A stretch of 64,000 bases of DNA from Rhodopseudomonas pentothenatexigens (GCF_900218015.1 NZ_UFQQ01000012.1:1-64000), one strand, 5' to 3'. Shown: positions 18,242 through 28,711, counted from the first letter of the stretch. The notes: generated from the sequence alone by a model not told the origin. A program made the numbers and translations.

Positions 18242-19330
18242 ATGATGGTCGTCAACACGCTCGGACGCTATTTCGCCCGCCGGTTCGTGATCGCCTCGCT
18301 CGGGGTGTTCTTCGGGCTGTTCGTGCTGCTGGTGTTCGTCGACTACGTCGACCTGCTGCGGCGGGCCGGCGGCCTTGCCGTCTCGGCGTTCTACGTCGCA
18401 CAGGCGTCGTTCTGCCGGGTGCCGCAACTGCTCGAACGATTGCTGCCGTTCTGCATCCTGATCGGCGGCATGACCTGCTACCTGGCGTTGTCGCGCAGCC
18501 TCGAGCTGGTGGTGGCGCGTGCCGCCGGGCTGTCGGCGTGGGAATTCATCTCTCCGGCGCTGTGGAGCGCGATTGCGATCGGCCTCTTCGCCACCACGGT
18601 GTTCAACCCCCTGTCCGCGCACATGCAGGAGCGCGCCAAGCAGATGGAAGCCGAAATGTTCGGCGAGAACACCGGCGGGCTGCAGGACGCCAATGGCTTC
18701 TGGATGAATCAGGTCAATGCCGACGGACAGGCGATCATCAACGCCGCGCGCAGCCAGCAGCAAGGCGCGGTCCTGACCGGCATCACCGTGTTCCGGTTCG
18801 AGCCCGATTTCCAGTTCAAGGACCGAATCGAAGCGCGCGAAGCGGTGCTGGAGCCAGGCCATTGGCTGCTGAAGAATGTGCGCCGGTATACGCTGGACGG
18901 TGCTCCGGTAGATCAAGACACCATGGAGCTGCCGACTTCGCTGACGCTGGCGCAGGTCCGCAACAGTTTTGCCACCCCCGAGAGTGTGTCTTTTTGGCAA
19001 CTCCCGGCCTACATCAAATCCTCGGAGAACTCCGGATTTGCGACGGCGGGCTACCGGCTGCAGTACCACAAGCTGCTGGCAAAGCCGTTTTTGTTGGCCG
19101 CAATGGTCATGCTAGCTGCTTCTGTCAGCTTGCGATTCTTCCGTTTCGGCGGCGTGCAAAAGATGGTTTTGAGTGGCGTGGCGGCAGGCTTTCTGCTCTA
19201 TATCCTGTCGAAAGTGACCGAGGATTTGAGTAAGGCTGAACTGATGCATCCGCTTGCTGCGGCATGGTTGCCCGTGTGCGTGGGCGGCCTCGCCGGATTT
19301 TTGGCCTTGCTCTATCAGGAGGACGGATAG
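18242..19330 (+). CDS. lptG: LPS export ABC transporter permease LptG
   Basis: Partner of LptF in LPS extraction. The 362-residue protein starts MMVVNTLGRYFARRFV and has the same architecture: N-terminal helices, periplasmic domain (about 130-270) and C-terminal helices. The last base of its TAG stop is shared with the GTG start of lptD, which suggests translational coupling. Either of two adjacent ATGs (18242, 18245) could initiate. Confidence 0.94.
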   Translation: MMVVNTLGRYFARRFVIASLGVFFGLFVLLVFVDYVDLLRRAGGLAVSAFYVAQASFCRVPQLLERLLPFCILIGGMTCYLALSRSLELVVARAAGLSAWEFISPALWSAIAIGLFATTVFNPLSAHMQERAKQMEAEMFGENTGGLQDANGFWMNQVNADGQAIINAARSQQQGAVLTGITVFRFEPDFQFKDRIEAREAVLEPGHWLLKNVRRYTLDGAPVDQDTMELPTSLTLAQVRNSFATPESVSFWQLPAYIKSSENSGFATAGYRLQYHKLLAKPFLLAAMVMLAASVSLRFFRFGGVQKMVLSGVAAGFLLYILSKVTEDLSKAELMHPLAAAWLPVCVGGLAGFLALLYQEDG

Positions 19331-21840
19331 TGGCTGCGATGGCCGCCCTCCGAGGAAAGCTGTCGACCCGGCGTCGGCGCATGAAGATGCGCCGGGAACG
19401 CGCGGTCGCGGCCGCCCTGCTGACGCCGTTCGCCGTGTTCGCGCTCGCGGGCGCGGTGCAGACGGCCGCGATCGATTCCGCCTCGGCCCAGGGCTACAAC
19501 TACAATCCGCGCCCGGCGCGGCCGAAGCCGCCGCCGCCGGCGGCGAACAACGGCCAGATGCTGGTGCAGGCCACCGAGGTCAATTACGACTACAACAACA
19601 AGCGCGTCGCTGCGGTCGGCAACGTGCAGATGTACTACAACGGCACCACGGTCGAGGCCGATCGGCTGGTCTACGACCAGGACACCAAACGGCTGCGCGC
19701 CGAAGGCAACGTCCGCATGACCGATGCGGACGGCAAGATCACCTACGCCAATTTCCTGGACCTGTCGGACGACTATCGCGACGGCTTCGTCGACTCGCTG
19801 CGCGTCGACACCGCACAGGACACCCGAATCGCCGCGTCGCGGGCCGACCGCACCGGCGGCAACTACAACGTGTTTCAGAACGGCGTGTACACCGCCTGCG
19901 CGCCCTGCAAGGACGATCCGAAGAAGCCGCCGCTGTGGCAGGTCAAGGGCGCCCGGATCATCCACGACCAGACCGACAAGATGCTGTATTTCGAGGATGC
20001 CCGGATCGAGTTTTTCGGCGTCCCGCTGGCGTACATGCCGTATCTGTCGACTCCCGATCCGACGGTGAAGCGCAAGACCGGCTTCCTGATGCCGTTCTAC
20101 ACCAGCAACACCACGTTCGGTTCCGGCTTCGAGATTCCGTTCTACTGGGCTCTGGCGCCCGACTACGACCTGACGCTGACGCCGCGCATCACCACCAAGC
20201 AGGGCGTGCTGATGCAGGGCGAATTCCGACAGCGCCTGCTCGACGGCGCCTATCAGATCCGCGCCTACGGCATCAACCAGTCCGATCCCGCCGCGTTCGG
20301 CAGCGCTCCCGGCAACCGCGATCTCCGCGGCGCCGTCGACACCCAGGGCCAGTTCGCCCTCAACGACAAGTGGGTGTGGGGCTGGGAAGGCGTGCTGATG
20401 TCGGATCGCGCGTTCTTCCTCGACTATCGGCTGGCGCAGTATCGCGACAGTTGGGGCACCTTCCTCAACCAAAGCACCGAGGCGACGTCGCAGATCTATC
20501 TGACCGGCGTCGGCAACCGGTCGTATTTCGACATCCGGGCGATCCATTATCTCGGCTGGGCGGCGGCGGACATTCAGGGCCAGATCCCGGTGATCCACCC
20601 GGTGCTCGACTATTCGAAGACGCTCGATCAGAACATCTTCGGCGGTGAGTTCAGCTACAAGTTCAACCTGACCAGCCTGAGCCGGCAGACCGCGCAGTTC
20701 GATCCGGTCACGACGATCGCCAACACCACCGGGCTGTGCCTCAACACATCTGCCGATCCTGCGGCCCGACTGCCGTCGAGCTGCCTGCTGCGCGGCGTTC
20801 CCGGCACCTACACGCGGCTGACCGCGCAGGCCGACTGGCGGCGCTCCTTCACCGATCCCTACGGCCAGATCTGGACGCCGTTCGCGTCGCTGCGCGCCGA
20901 TGCGATCGACGCCTCGATCTCGAACCAGCCGGGCGTGTCGAATTACTTGACCCCCGGCGACACCCAGACGATGCGGCTGATGCCGACCGTCGGTCTGGAA
21001 TATCGCTATCCGTTCATCAACGTGCAGCCGTGGGGCACCACGACGATCGAGCCGATCGCGCAAGTGATCATTCGCCCCAACGAGTCTTACGCCGGCAAGC
21101 TGCCGAACGAAGACGCTCAGACCATGGTGTTCGACACCAGCAACCTGTTCAGCGTCGACAAGTTCTCCGGTTACGACCGGGTCGAAGGTGGCGGTCGCGC
21201 CAATGTCGGCATTCAGGCGACGACTCAGTTCGATCAGGGCGGCTCGGTCAATGTGCTGTTCGGCCAGTCCTATCAACTGTTCGGCCTGAACTCTTTCGCG
21301 GTGGCGGACATCACCAACACCGGCCTCGACTCCGGTCTGGCCAAGCCGAAGTCCGACTATGTCGGCCGGGTGTCGTACTCGCCGAACTCGACCTACAAGT
21401 TCACCACCCGCGCCCGCTTCAACGAAGCGACGTTCAACGTCGAGCGGTTCGAGGCCGAGGCGAGCGCCAGCTTCAATCGCTGGTCGGTGAGCATGATCTA
21501 CGGCAACTACGCTGAGCAGCCGGATCTCGGGTTCCTGACGCGCCGTCAGGGCATTCTGGGAACCGGAACGCTGAAGCTCGCCTCCAACTGGGTGGTTTCC
21601 GGCGGCGCGCGCTGGGATCTTGAAGCGAACAAAATCAACCAATATATCGTCGGCGCCGGTTACGTGGACGATTGCTTCGTGTTGGCGGTGAACTACGTCA
21701 CCGGCTATTCGTACACCAATTACGGTACGACGCCGACGCTCAACCACTCGGTCATGCTGCAGCTCGGGCTGCGGACGATCGGGATGACGTCGATGCAGCA
21801 GAGTGTGTCTGCAGCATCGAGCGGCGTGTTCGGCCAATAG
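19330..21840 (+). CDS. lptD: LPS-assembly outer membrane protein LptD
   Basis: Outer-membrane translocon that inserts LPS into the outer leaflet. The 836-residue protein has a signal peptide ending around IDSASAQ (about residue 55), a short proline-rich linker, the OstA/LptA-like jellyroll domain (about 75-200) and a large C-terminal beta-barrel with many aromatic-rich strands. The GTG at 19330 is preferred because AGGAGG at 19318-19323 is 6 nt away; ATG 19339 is 15 nt away. In most proteobacteria surA and pdxA follow lptD, as here. Confidence 0.93.
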   Translation: MAAMAALRGKLSTRRRRMKMRRERAVAAALLTPFAVFALAGAVQTAAIDSASAQGYNYNPRPARPKPPPPAANNGQMLVQATEVNYDYNNKRVAAVGNVQMYYNGTTVEADRLVYDQDTKRLRAEGNVRMTDADGKITYANFLDLSDDYRDGFVDSLRVDTAQDTRIAASRADRTGGNYNVFQNGVYTACAPCKDDPKKPPLWQVKGARIIHDQTDKMLYFEDARIEFFGVPLAYMPYLSTPDPTVKRKTGFLMPFYTSNTTFGSGFEIPFYWALAPDYDLTLTPRITTKQGVLMQGEFRQRLLDGAYQIRAYGINQSDPAAFGSAPGNRDLRGAVDTQGQFALNDKWVWGWEGVLMSDRAFFLDYRLAQYRDSWGTFLNQSTEATSQIYLTGVGNRSYFDIRAIHYLGWAAADIQGQIPVIHPVLDYSKTLDQNIFGGEFSYKFNLTSLSRQTAQFDPVTTIANTTGLCLNTSADPAARLPSSCLLRGVPGTYTRLTAQADWRRSFTDPYGQIWTPFASLRADAIDASISNQPGVSNYLTPGDTQTMRLMPTVGLEYRYPFINVQPWGTTTIEPIAQVIIRPNESYAGKLPNEDAQTMVFDTSNLFSVDKFSGYDRVEGGGRANVGIQATTQFDQGGSVNVLFGQSYQLFGLNSFAVADITNTGLDSGLAKPKSDYVGRVSYSPNSTYKFTTRARFNEATFNVERFEAEASASFNRWSVSMIYGNYAEQPDLGFLTRRQGILGTGTLKLASNWVVSGGARWDLEANKINQYIVGAGYVDDCFVLAVNYVTGYSYTNYGTTPTLNHSVMLQLGLRTIGMTSMQQSVSAASSGVFGQ

Positions 21841-21916
21841 CGCGCGCGGCGCGGGCCTGCCATTTTCCCGCTAGCCACGACCCGACATCCCAACGGCTGT
21901 GAGGCAAACGCGATCC

Positions 21917-22837
21917 ATGACGAGCAAGCTCTCCCTTCGCATCCTCGGCCTGGTGCTGTGCTGTGCCGCGGCCATCCCGGGTCTCGGCACCGTTGCGGCG
22001 CGAGCCCAGTCGGTGGTCGTGATGGTGAATGGAGAGCCGATCACCAATTTCGACATCGAGCAGCGCTCCAAGCTGAACCGGATGTCGCACAAGAACGACA
22101 GCCGGCAGCAAGTGCTGGACGATCTGATCGACGAGAAGGTCAAGATCAAAGAAGGCAAGAAGTACGGCGTCAACCCGACCGATTCCGACATCGATTCGTC
22201 CTACGCCACGATGGCCTCGCGGATGCGGATGAACTCTGCCCAGATGACGAAAATGCTCGCAGCGCAAGGGATTCGCCCCGATACGCTGAAGTCGCGGATC
22301 AAGGCGGAGATGGTCTGGGGCAGCCTGGTGCGCGGGCGCTTCAAGGACAGCCTGCAGGTCAGCGAGCGGGAGATTCAGGCGCAGCTCAAGGGCGGCGACG
22401 ACTCCAAGGCCGTCGAAAGCTACGAGTATCAGCTTCGTCCGATCGTGATGATCGTCGCGCGCGGTTCGGATTCGGTCGATGCTCGCCGTCGGGAGGCCGA
22501 GCAGCTGCGCGGCCGCGTCACGAGCTGTGCAGAGGCCGACCGGCTGTTCAAAGCGCTGCCGAATGCGGCGATCCGCGGCACCGTGGTCAAGACCTCCGCC
22601 GACCTTCCGCCGGCGCTCCGTGACATTCTCGACAAGACCCCGGTCGGTCATCTCACCGCCCCCGAAGTCACCAAGCAGGGGATCGAGATGGTGGCGCTGT
22701 GCGGGCGCAAGCAATCGACCGCGGATACGCCGCGCAAGCGCGAGATCCGCGAGAAGATGTTCGCCGACAAATTCCAGGCGAAGTCGAAGGAATACCTGCA
22801 GGAAGTCCGCAAGGCCGCGATGATCGAATATCGCTGA
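21917..22837 (+). CDS. SurA-like periplasmic chaperone
   Basis: A 306-residue exported protein with an N-terminal signal peptide (cleavage likely after AARAQ, about residue 33), followed by the SurA N-terminal chaperone motif VVVMVNGEPITNFDIEQRSK. The region about 170-270 looks like a single parvulin-type domain but is degenerate, so peptidyl-prolyl isomerase activity is uncertain. E. coli SurA is longer with two such domains. Position between lptD and pdxA is the standard surA location and supports a role in outer-membrane protein folding. GTG 21899 is an alternative start. Confidence 0.87.
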   Translation: MTSKLSLRILGLVLCCAAAIPGLGTVAARAQSVVVMVNGEPITNFDIEQRSKLNRMSHKNDSRQQVLDDLIDEKVKIKEGKKYGVNPTDSDIDSSYATMASRMRMNSAQMTKMLAAQGIRPDTLKSRIKAEMVWGSLVRGRFKDSLQVSEREIQAQLKGGDDSKAVESYEYQLRPIVMIVARGSDSVDARRREAEQLRGRVTSCAEADRLFKALPNAAIRGTVVKTSADLPPALRDILDKTPVGHLTAPEVTKQGIEMVALCGRKQSTADTPRKREIREKMFADKFQAKSKEYLQEVRKAAMIEYR

Positions 22838-22892
22838 CCGCCTGGCGGCCCCTCTCGCAGCGATCAGCGCCGACAGGCGGGCCGCGGAGCCG

Positions 22893-23909
22893 ATGTTGAC
22901 CGGAATGGCAAGACCCCTGGTTCTGACGCTCGGCGAACCCGCCGGAATCGGCCCCGACGTCACGCTCGCGGCCTGGCTGCAGCGCGCGCAGCACGACCTG
23001 CCCCCCTTCTACATCCGCGGCGATGCCGCTTGTCTGACCCGCCGCGCCAAGGTCCTCGGCCTCGACGTCAGGGTCGCCGAGGTCGGAGCCGACGAAGCCG
23101 CACCCGCGTTTGCGCACGCCCTTCCCGTCGTCCCGACCGGGCGGATCGCGACGGCCGCGCCGGGCCAGCCCGACGAGTCCAGCGCGGCGGCGGCGATCGC
23201 GTCGATCGAACACGCCGTCGCCGACGTCCGGGAGCATCGCGCGGCCGCCGTTGTCACCAATCCGATCGCCAAGAGCGTGCTGTACAAGGCCGGCTTCCAT
23301 CATCCTGGCCATACCGAATTTCTCGCCGAGTTGGCGAAACGCGACGGCGTCGTGCCGCAGCCGGTGATGATGCTGTGGTGCCCGTCGCTCGCCGTGGTGC
23401 CGGTCACGATCCATGTGTCGCTGCGCGACGCGATCGCGCAGCTCAGCACCGAGCTGATCGTGTCCACCGCGCGGATCGTGGTACAGGACCTGCGCAGCCG
23501 GTTTGGAATCGCGCAGCCGCGGCTGGCGCTCGCCGGCCTTAATCCGCACGCCGGCGAGGACGGCTCGCTCGGCCGCGAGGACCGGGCCATCGTCGCGCCC
23601 GCGGTGGAGATCCTGCGCGGCGAAGGCGTCGATGCACGGGGACCTCTGCCCGCCGACACCATGTTTCACGCCGCCGCACGCAAGACTTACGACTGCGCGC
23701 TCGGCATGTATCACGACCAGGCGCTGATCCCGATCAAGACTATCGCCTTCGACGAAGGCGTCAACGTCACGCTCGGCCTGCCCTTCGTCCGCACCTCGCC
23801 GGATCACGGCACCGCATTCGACATCGCCGGGACCGGCCGCGCCGATCCGTCGAGCCTGATCGCGGCATTGAAGCTCGCTGCGCGAATGGCATCGGCCGCC
23901 CCCACATGA
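22893..23909 (+). CDS. pdxA: 4-hydroxythreonine-4-phosphate dehydrogenase
   Basis: NAD-dependent enzyme of the DXP-dependent pyridoxal phosphate pathway. The 338-residue protein starts with [16 protein letters not shown]. The three metal-binding histidines are His174 (TIHVSLRD), His219 (NPHAGEDG) and His274 (MYHDQALIP), at a constant offset from the E. coli enzyme. ATG 22893 is preferred over 22905 because GGAG lies just upstream. The stop overlaps the ksgA start (ATGA). Confidence 0.95.
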   Translation: MLTGMARPLVLTLGEPAGIGPDVTLAAWLQRAQHDLPPFYIRGDAACLTRRAKVLGLDVRVAEVGADEAAPAFAHALPVVPTGRIATAAPGQPDESSAAAAIASIEHAVADVREHRAAAVVTNPIAKSVLYKAGFHHPGHTEFLAELAKRDGVVPQPVMMLWCPSLAVVPVTIHVSLRDAIAQLSTELIVSTARIVVQDLRSRFGIAQPRLALAGLNPHAGEDGSLGREDRAIVAPAVEILRGEGVDARGPLPADTMFHAAARKTYDCALGMYHDQALIPIKTIAFDEGVNVTLGLPFVRTSPDHGTAFDIAGTGRADPSSLIAALKLAARMASAAPT

Positions 23910-24787
23910 GCGCGATCGACGACCTGCCGCCGCTGCGCGAGGTGATCCGGCGACACGATCTCGCCGCGCGGAAATCGCTCGGTCAGAACTTCCTGCTCGA
24001 TCTCAATCTCACCGCCCGCATCGCCCGCGCGGCCGGCCCGCTCGACGAAGTGACGGTGGTGGAAATCGGCCCCGGCCCCGGCGGTCTGACCCGGGCGCTG
24101 CTCGCGACCGGCGCCCGGCGCGTGATCGCGATCGAACGCGATGAACGCGCGCTCGGCGCGCTCGAGGAGATCGCGGCGCACTATCCCGGCCGACTCGACA
24201 TCGTCAGCGGCGACGCCATGCAGTTCGATCCGCGCCCGATGCTCAACGGCGAACGCGCCCGGATCGTCGCCAACCTGCCCTACAACATCGCCACGCCGCT
24301 GCTGATCGGCTGGCTGTGCGCCGAGCCGTGGCCGCCGTGGTACGAGATGATGGTGCTGATGTTTCAGCGCGAGGTGGCGCAGCGCATCGTCGCGCGCGAG
24401 ACCGACGACGCCTACGGCCGGCTCGCTGTGCTGTCGAACTGGCGTGCCGAGACTCAGATGCTGTTCGACATTTCGCCGTCCGCCTTCGTGCCGCCGCCGA
24501 AAGTGACCTCTTCGGTGGTTCGCTTGGTGCCCCGCGCGCACCCTGAGCCTTGTGATCGCGTAGCGCTCGAACAAGTCGCAGCCGCGGCGTTCGGCCAGCG
24601 CCGCAAGATGCTGCGGCAGAGTTTGAAGTCGCTCGGTGTCGATCCGGCTCGGCTCGCCGCTGCGGCCGGCATCGATCCCGCCCGCCGCGCCGAGACCGTG
24701 CCGCTATCGGGTTTTGTTGCCATGGCGAACGAATTGTCCAATAGTCGCGCCACAAAAAACACGCCTGAAGGGAGAGACCCGACATGA
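23906..24787 (+). CDS. rsmA: 16S rRNA (adenine1518/1519-N6)-dimethyltransferase
   Basis: Dimethylates two adjacent adenines near the 3' end of 16S rRNA during small-subunit assembly (also called ksgA). The 293-residue protein has the SAM-binding motif [10 protein letters not shown] at residues 53-62 and the catalytic motif NLPYNI at 123-128. It begins with the usual [10 protein letters not shown] segment near residue 23. Four-base overlaps join it to pdxA upstream and the alcohol dehydrogenase downstream. Confidence 0.95.
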   Translation: MSAIDDLPPLREVIRRHDLAARKSLGQNFLLDLNLTARIARAAGPLDEVTVVEIGPGPGGLTRALLATGARRVIAIERDERALGALEEIAAHYPGRLDIVSGDAMQFDPRPMLNGERARIVANLPYNIATPLLIGWLCAEPWPPWYEMMVLMFQREVAQRIVARETDDAYGRLAVLSNWRAETQMLFDISPSAFVPPPKVTSSVVRLVPRAHPEPCDRVALEQVAAAAFGQRRKMLRQSLKSLGVDPARLAAAAGIDPARRAETVPLSGFVAMANELSNSRATKNTPEGRDPT

Positions 24788-25842
24788 CGCAGATGCGTCG
24801 CCAATCGCTGGTGAAATTCGACGCGCCGCTGTGCGAGACCATCATCGACGCGCCCAAGCCGCAGGGCCGCGAGGTGCTGGTGAAGATCGAGCGCTGCGGG
24901 CTGTGCCATTCCGACCTGCACATCCAGGACGGCTATGCCGATCTCGGCGGTGGCAAGAAGCTCGACACCACGCGCGGCATGACCTTGCCGTTCACCCTCG
25001 GTCACGAGATCGCCGGCGTGGTCGCCGAAGTCGGCCCCGACGCGCCGCAGGATCTTGTCGGCACCAAGAAGGCGGTATTTCCCTGGATCGGCTGCGGCAA
25101 ATGCCGCGACTGCCTCGCCGGCGACGAGAACCTGTGCGCCAGGAATCGCTTCCTCGGCGTCTCGATCGACGGCGGCTTCGCGACCCACGTTCTGGTGCCG
25201 GACGCCAAGTATCTGCTCGACTACGATCCGCTGCCGACCAATGTCGCGGCGACGCTGATGTGCTCGGGTATCACCGCCTACGGCGCGCTGAAGCGCCTGG
25301 TCGATCGGCCGCGCCAGCGCAATCTGTTGCTGATCGGATTGGGCGGCGTCGGCATGATGGGACTGTCGCTCGCCCAGGCGATGTTCAAGCAGCCGATCGC
25401 GGTCGCCGATCTCAGCCCGGCGGCGCGCGAGACCGCGCTGAAGAACGGCGCGGCGGTCGCTTACGATCCGTCCGAGCCCGACGTCGCCAAGCGCATCTTC
25501 AAGGAAACCGACGGCGGCTTCGACGGCATTGTCGACTTCGCCGGCAACGACAAGTCGATGAACTTCGCAGTCAGCTCCGTCGCACGCGGCGGCAAGATCG
25601 TGGTGTCCGGCCTGATGGGCGGCCAGTTCTCGCTGCCGATGGTGCAGTGGATCTACAAGCGCATGACGGTCGAAGGCTTTATGACCGGCACACTCGAAGA
25701 GACCAAGGAGCTGATGGCGCTGGCACGCGCCGGCAAGGTCAAGGCGACTCCGATGAAGGAGGAGCCGATGCAGGACGTGCAGAAATGGATCGATCAGCTT
25801 CGTGCCGGTAAGGTCGTCGGCCGCATCATGCTGACGAACTAA
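24784..25842 (+). CDS. Zinc-dependent alcohol dehydrogenase
   Basis: Medium-chain dehydrogenase/reductase of 352 residues. Catalytic zinc ligands are Cys41 (CGLCHSD), His74 (LGHEIAG) and probably Cys160; the structural zinc site is Cys104, 107, 110 and 118. The NAD(P) Rossmann motif GLGGVG is at 185-190. Substrate is not identifiable. It overlaps rsmA by four bases, so it is expressed with the envelope/pdxA run despite no obvious functional link. A strong terminator follows. Confidence 0.9.
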   Translation: MTQMRRQSLVKFDAPLCETIIDAPKPQGREVLVKIERCGLCHSDLHIQDGYADLGGGKKLDTTRGMTLPFTLGHEIAGVVAEVGPDAPQDLVGTKKAVFPWIGCGKCRDCLAGDENLCARNRFLGVSIDGGFATHVLVPDAKYLLDYDPLPTNVAATLMCSGITAYGALKRLVDRPRQRNLLLIGLGGVGMMGLSLAQAMFKQPIAVADLSPAARETALKNGAAVAYDPSEPDVAKRIFKETDGGFDGIVDFAGNDKSMNFAVSSVARGGKIVVSGLMGGQFSLPMVQWIYKRMTVEGFMTGTLEETKELMALARAGKVKATPMKEEPMQDVQKWIDQLRAGKVVGRIMLTN

Positions 25843-25861
25843 TCGGCCCGGCTGTTCTGAG

Positions 25862-25906
25862 AACCGCAGCATTTCGGGTTCCAGCACCCGCAATGCTGCG
25901 GTTTTG
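25862..25906 (+). terminator. Rho-independent terminator after the lptF-adh run
   Basis: A perfect 12-bp outer stem (AACCGCAGCATT pairing with AATGCTGCGGTT) contains an inner CGGGT/ACCCG stem, followed by a short T tract. It lies 20 bp after the alcohol dehydrogenase stop. Confidence 0.85.
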
Positions 25907-26009
25907 ATTTGTCTCACCCTCACCGGATTGTCGGCATATTGCGACCCCATTTGTCGCGGAAAAAACGGACGAACAGAGGTTCGTTGTCCGCGTCAGAATG
26001 GGGAAAGCC

Positions 26010-27155
26010 ATGCACAACCGATCCGCGAAGTTGCTGTCCGCTGCGGGCGCCGGCGTGATTGCAAGCCTGGCCGTCGTAGCGGTGGTGCCCGCCCCGGCGC
26101 GTGCAGACACCTGCCTGTCGGCTCCGAACGCGCCGACTCCGGCCGGCAGCCATTGGTTCTACCGGACTGATCACGCCAACAAGCGCAAGTGCTGGTACTT
26201 GCGCAAGGTCGACGCCACCCCCGCCGCCGCGCCGGCGGATGCAGATGCGGCGGACGGCGCTTCGGTGGAAGCAGCCCCCGCTCCGTCGGTCGCGAAGACG
26301 AAAACGGTGACTGCGACCGGCGCAGCGCAACCGGCGGCGGTCTCGCAGCCGACGCCGTCTCCGCTTTCGCCCTCGGTCGCCGATGCGCGGGCGGAATACG
26401 CGGCGCCGCCACAGCCGCGCAACGCCGCTCCCGCCGCAGCGAATTCACCGTTCCCCGATCCGGTTCTGGCGGCGCCCGCCGAAGCCCCTCAGCAGACCGC
26501 AGCACCGGCTCCGCAAACTGCGCCCGCGGCGCCGCCGGTGACGATGAAGGAACGATGGTCGGAACCAGCGGCAGCGAACATGCCGGGCGCGACGGACGCA
26601 ACCGACAGATTGCGCAAGGCCGCCAAGGTGACGGCAAAGGCAGCCCCGACCTCCTCGACAGACGCAGCAATGAGCGCGGGTACGATCGCCACCCTGATCG
26701 GTGCGCTGCTGGCGGCTCTGGCTGTCGCCGGCGGCATCGTCGCTGCACTGGTGAAGTTCGGCCGCTCCGAGCCGGTCGTCCGACGCGATGCGAGCGAGCG
26801 GCCCGATCTGTGGGCGGGGCATTCCGAGCCGATCGACACCGGTATGTATGCCGATGATTTCCGCGCGAGCCCGATCGACCTCGACGCCCCTGCCGACGCG
26901 GCGATCGCGCCGGACCAGCGTCCGGTACCGGTGCAGGAGAGCGAGCCGCCGGCGTGGATCCGGGCGGCGCGCGAGCGCCACGTCGCCAACGACACCACGC
27001 GCCCGAGCGATGCGCCCGCACAGCGCCCGGCAGGCGACAACGCGCAGCCGTCGCGCGCCCCCGAAGCGTCGCGCGCGCCTGCGCGTGAACCGGCCCCGGT
27101 GACCGACGAAATCGAGCAGTTGCTGGCGCTGGCTCAGAAGCGCTCGGCGGCGTAA
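26010..27155 (+). CDS. Exported, Ala/Pro-rich protein with C-terminal membrane segment; unknown function
   Basis: About 381 residues. A signal peptide (VVPAPARA cleavage near residue 32) is followed by a conserved-looking motif with two Cys and several aromatics: CLSAPN then GSHWFYRTDH and KRKCWYLRK. A long low-complexity Ala/Pro region (about 70-225) leads to one strong hydrophobic segment (about 230-255, TIATLIGALLAALAVAGGIV) and an acidic/basic tail ending in EIEQLLALAQKR. It looks like an envelope protein anchored near its C-terminus. I recall similar proteins only from Nitrobacteraceae. ATG 26010 with upstream GGGGAAAG is preferred; 25998 is possible. Converges with gmk, 3 bp apart. Confidence 0.75.
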   Translation: MHNRSAKLLSAAGAGVIASLAVVAVVPAPARADTCLSAPNAPTPAGSHWFYRTDHANKRKCWYLRKVDATPAAAPADADAADGASVEAAPAPSVAKTKTVTATGAAQPAAVSQPTPSPLSPSVADARAEYAAPPQPRNAAPAAANSPFPDPVLAAPAEAPQQTAAPAPQTAPAAPPVTMKERWSEPAAANMPGATDATDRLRKAAKVTAKAAPTSSTDAAMSAGTIATLIGALLAALAVAGGIVAALVKFGRSEPVVRRDASERPDLWAGHSEPIDTGMYADDFRASPIDLDAPADAAIAPDQRPVPVQESEPPAWIRAARERHVANDTTRPSDAPAQRPAGDNAQPSRAPEASRAPAREPAPVTDEIEQLLALAQKRSAA

Positions 27156-27158
27156 CCG

Positions 27159-27821
27159 TCAGCCTTCGAGCTGCTGGCGCATATCGCGGACGAAGGCGTC
27201 GATGCCGATTTGGCGCTCACGCTTGAGCTGCTCGGCCCGCAGGATCGCCTTCACCGACTCGAATGCGATGCCGACATTGTCGTTGACGACGATGTAGTCG
27301 TAAGCGTCGTAGTGACTCATCTCGTCGCCGGCCTTCTTCATCCGGCCCTGGATGACGTCGTGGCTGTCCTGCGCGCGAGTATGCAGGCGGTGCTCCAGCG
27401 CCTGCACCGAGGGCGGCAGCACGAACACGCTGACCACGTCGTTGGGAGCATGGCTGCGCAGTTGCTGTGTACCCTGCCAATCGATGTCGAACAGCACGTC
27501 ACGACCAGAGGCCAGCGCCGCTTCGACCGGCGCGCGCGGCGTGCCATAGCAATTGTCGAAGACGTTCGCCCATTCGAGGAACTCTCCTGCAGCGACCATC
27601 TGGTCGAATTTCGCACGATCGACAAAAAAGTAATCGCGCCCTTCGACTTCGCCCGGCCGCATCGGCCGCGTGGTGGCAGATACCGACATCTGCAGACCGG
27701 CCGCTTCCTTCACCAGCATCCGCGACAGAGTCGTCTTGCCGGCACCGGACGGCGACGACAGCACGAACATCACGCCGCGCCGCTCGACACCATTGTGTCC
27801 GCCCGCCGCTCCGTCGCTCAT
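27159..27821 (-). CDS. gmk: Guanylate kinase
   Basis: Phosphorylates GMP to GDP. The 220-residue protein has the P-loop SPSGAGKTT at about residues 23-31 and the GMP-binding segments TTRPMRPGEVEGRDYFF and FDIDWQG. It starts 2 nt after the stop of the yicC-like gene, so it is the last gene of the fabD-to-gmk run. The first ~15 residues are an unstructured extension compared with E. coli. Confidence 0.96.
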   Translation of the reverse strand: MSDGAAGGHNGVERRGVMFVLSSPSGAGKTTLSRMLVKEAAGLQMSVSATTRPMRPGEVEGRDYFFVDRAKFDQMVAAGEFLEWANVFDNCYGTPRAPVEAALASGRDVLFDIDWQGTQQLRSHAPNDVVSVFVLPPSVQALEHRLHTRAQDSHDVIQGRMKKAGDEMSHYDAYDYIVVNDNVGIAFESVKAILRAEQLKRERQIGIDAFVRDMRQQLEG

Positions 27822-27823
27822 GG

Positions 27824-28711
27824 TTACTCCAGATTCTGAACCTGTTCGCGGAACTGCTCGACGACGTTCTTCATCGCCAGCCCGGCATTGGTGAGCTCCA
27901 GGTCGATCGACTTGGAGCAGCAGGTGTTGACCTCGCGGTTGAACTCCTGCGCGAGAAAATCGAGCCGCCGCCCGACGGCGCCGCCCTTGGCGAGAATCTC
28001 GCGGCTCTGCGCGATGTGCGAGGCGATGCGATCGAGTTCCTCGCGGATGTCGGCCTTGGTGGCCATCATGATCGCTTCCTGGTGCAGCCGATCGGCATCG
28101 AACCGATCCGAGGTGTCGAGCAGCGCCGCGATCTGTTCGGCGAGCCGGGCCTTGATCGCCTCGGGCTTTCTCCCCGGCGCCGCTTCGGCCTGCTTGGCGA
28201 GCCCCTCGAGTTCGCCGAGCCGCTGGGCCAGCACTGCGCCGAGGCTTGCGCCTTCGCGCTTGCGCATCTCGATCAGACTGTTCAAGGCCTCGGCGAAAGC
28301 GGTCTCGACAGCAGCGCGTGCGGCCTTGTCCTCGGCCTCGTCGGCCTCGGGCTCGACCACTTCGATCACGCCCTTGATGGCGAGAAGTCCGTCGATGCTC
28401 GGTGCGACGGCGTCAACCTTGCCCGCGACCTCCGCCGCGACCTTCAGCACCGAGTTGAGTACGTCCTCGTTGATCCGCACGGTGGACAGCGCGTTGGCGC
28501 GCTTCACGGTGAGATTGGCGTAGACGGTGCCGCGCGTGAGCAGTTCGGCGGCGCGCTTGCGCACCGGCGGCTCGATGTCGTCCCATCCGGGCGGGAGCCG
28601 CATCCGGAAGTCGAATCCCTTGGCATTGACCGACTTCAATTCCCATTCGAACACATAGGGCCCGCTGGCGCCGTGGCTGCGTGCAAATCCGGTCATGCTC
28701 GATAACGACAT
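27824..28711 (-). CDS. YicC-family protein (putative endoribonuclease)
   Basis: A 295-residue member of the YicC/DUF1732 family, which in E. coli has been reported to have endoribonuclease activity. It starts MSLSSMTGFARSHG and has the conserved ELKSVNAKGFDFRMRLP near residue 25 and the C-terminal motif RRLDFLAQEFNREVNT. The frame extends to 29026 but that part is low-complexity and antisense to mltG. yicC-gmk pairing is widespread. Confidence 0.92.
   Translation of the reverse strand: MSLSSMTGFARSHGASGPYVFEWELKSVNAKGFDFRMRLPPGWDDIEPPVRKRAAELLTRGTVYANLTVKRANALSTVRINEDVLNSVLKVAAEVAGKVDAVAPSIDGLLAIKGVIEVVEPEADEAEDKAARAAVETAFAEALNSLIEMRKREGASLGAVLAQRLGELEGLAKQAEAAPGRKPEAIKARLAEQIAALLDTSDRFDADRLHQEAIMMATKADIREELDRIASHIAQSREILAKGGAVGRRLDFLAQEFNREVNTCCSKSIDLELTNAGLAMKNVVEQFREQVQNLE

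Noticed and set aside
19315-21837. An 840-codon open frame antisense to lptD
   Set aside because: Same antisense artefact; no motif or start signal, and lptD is well supported.
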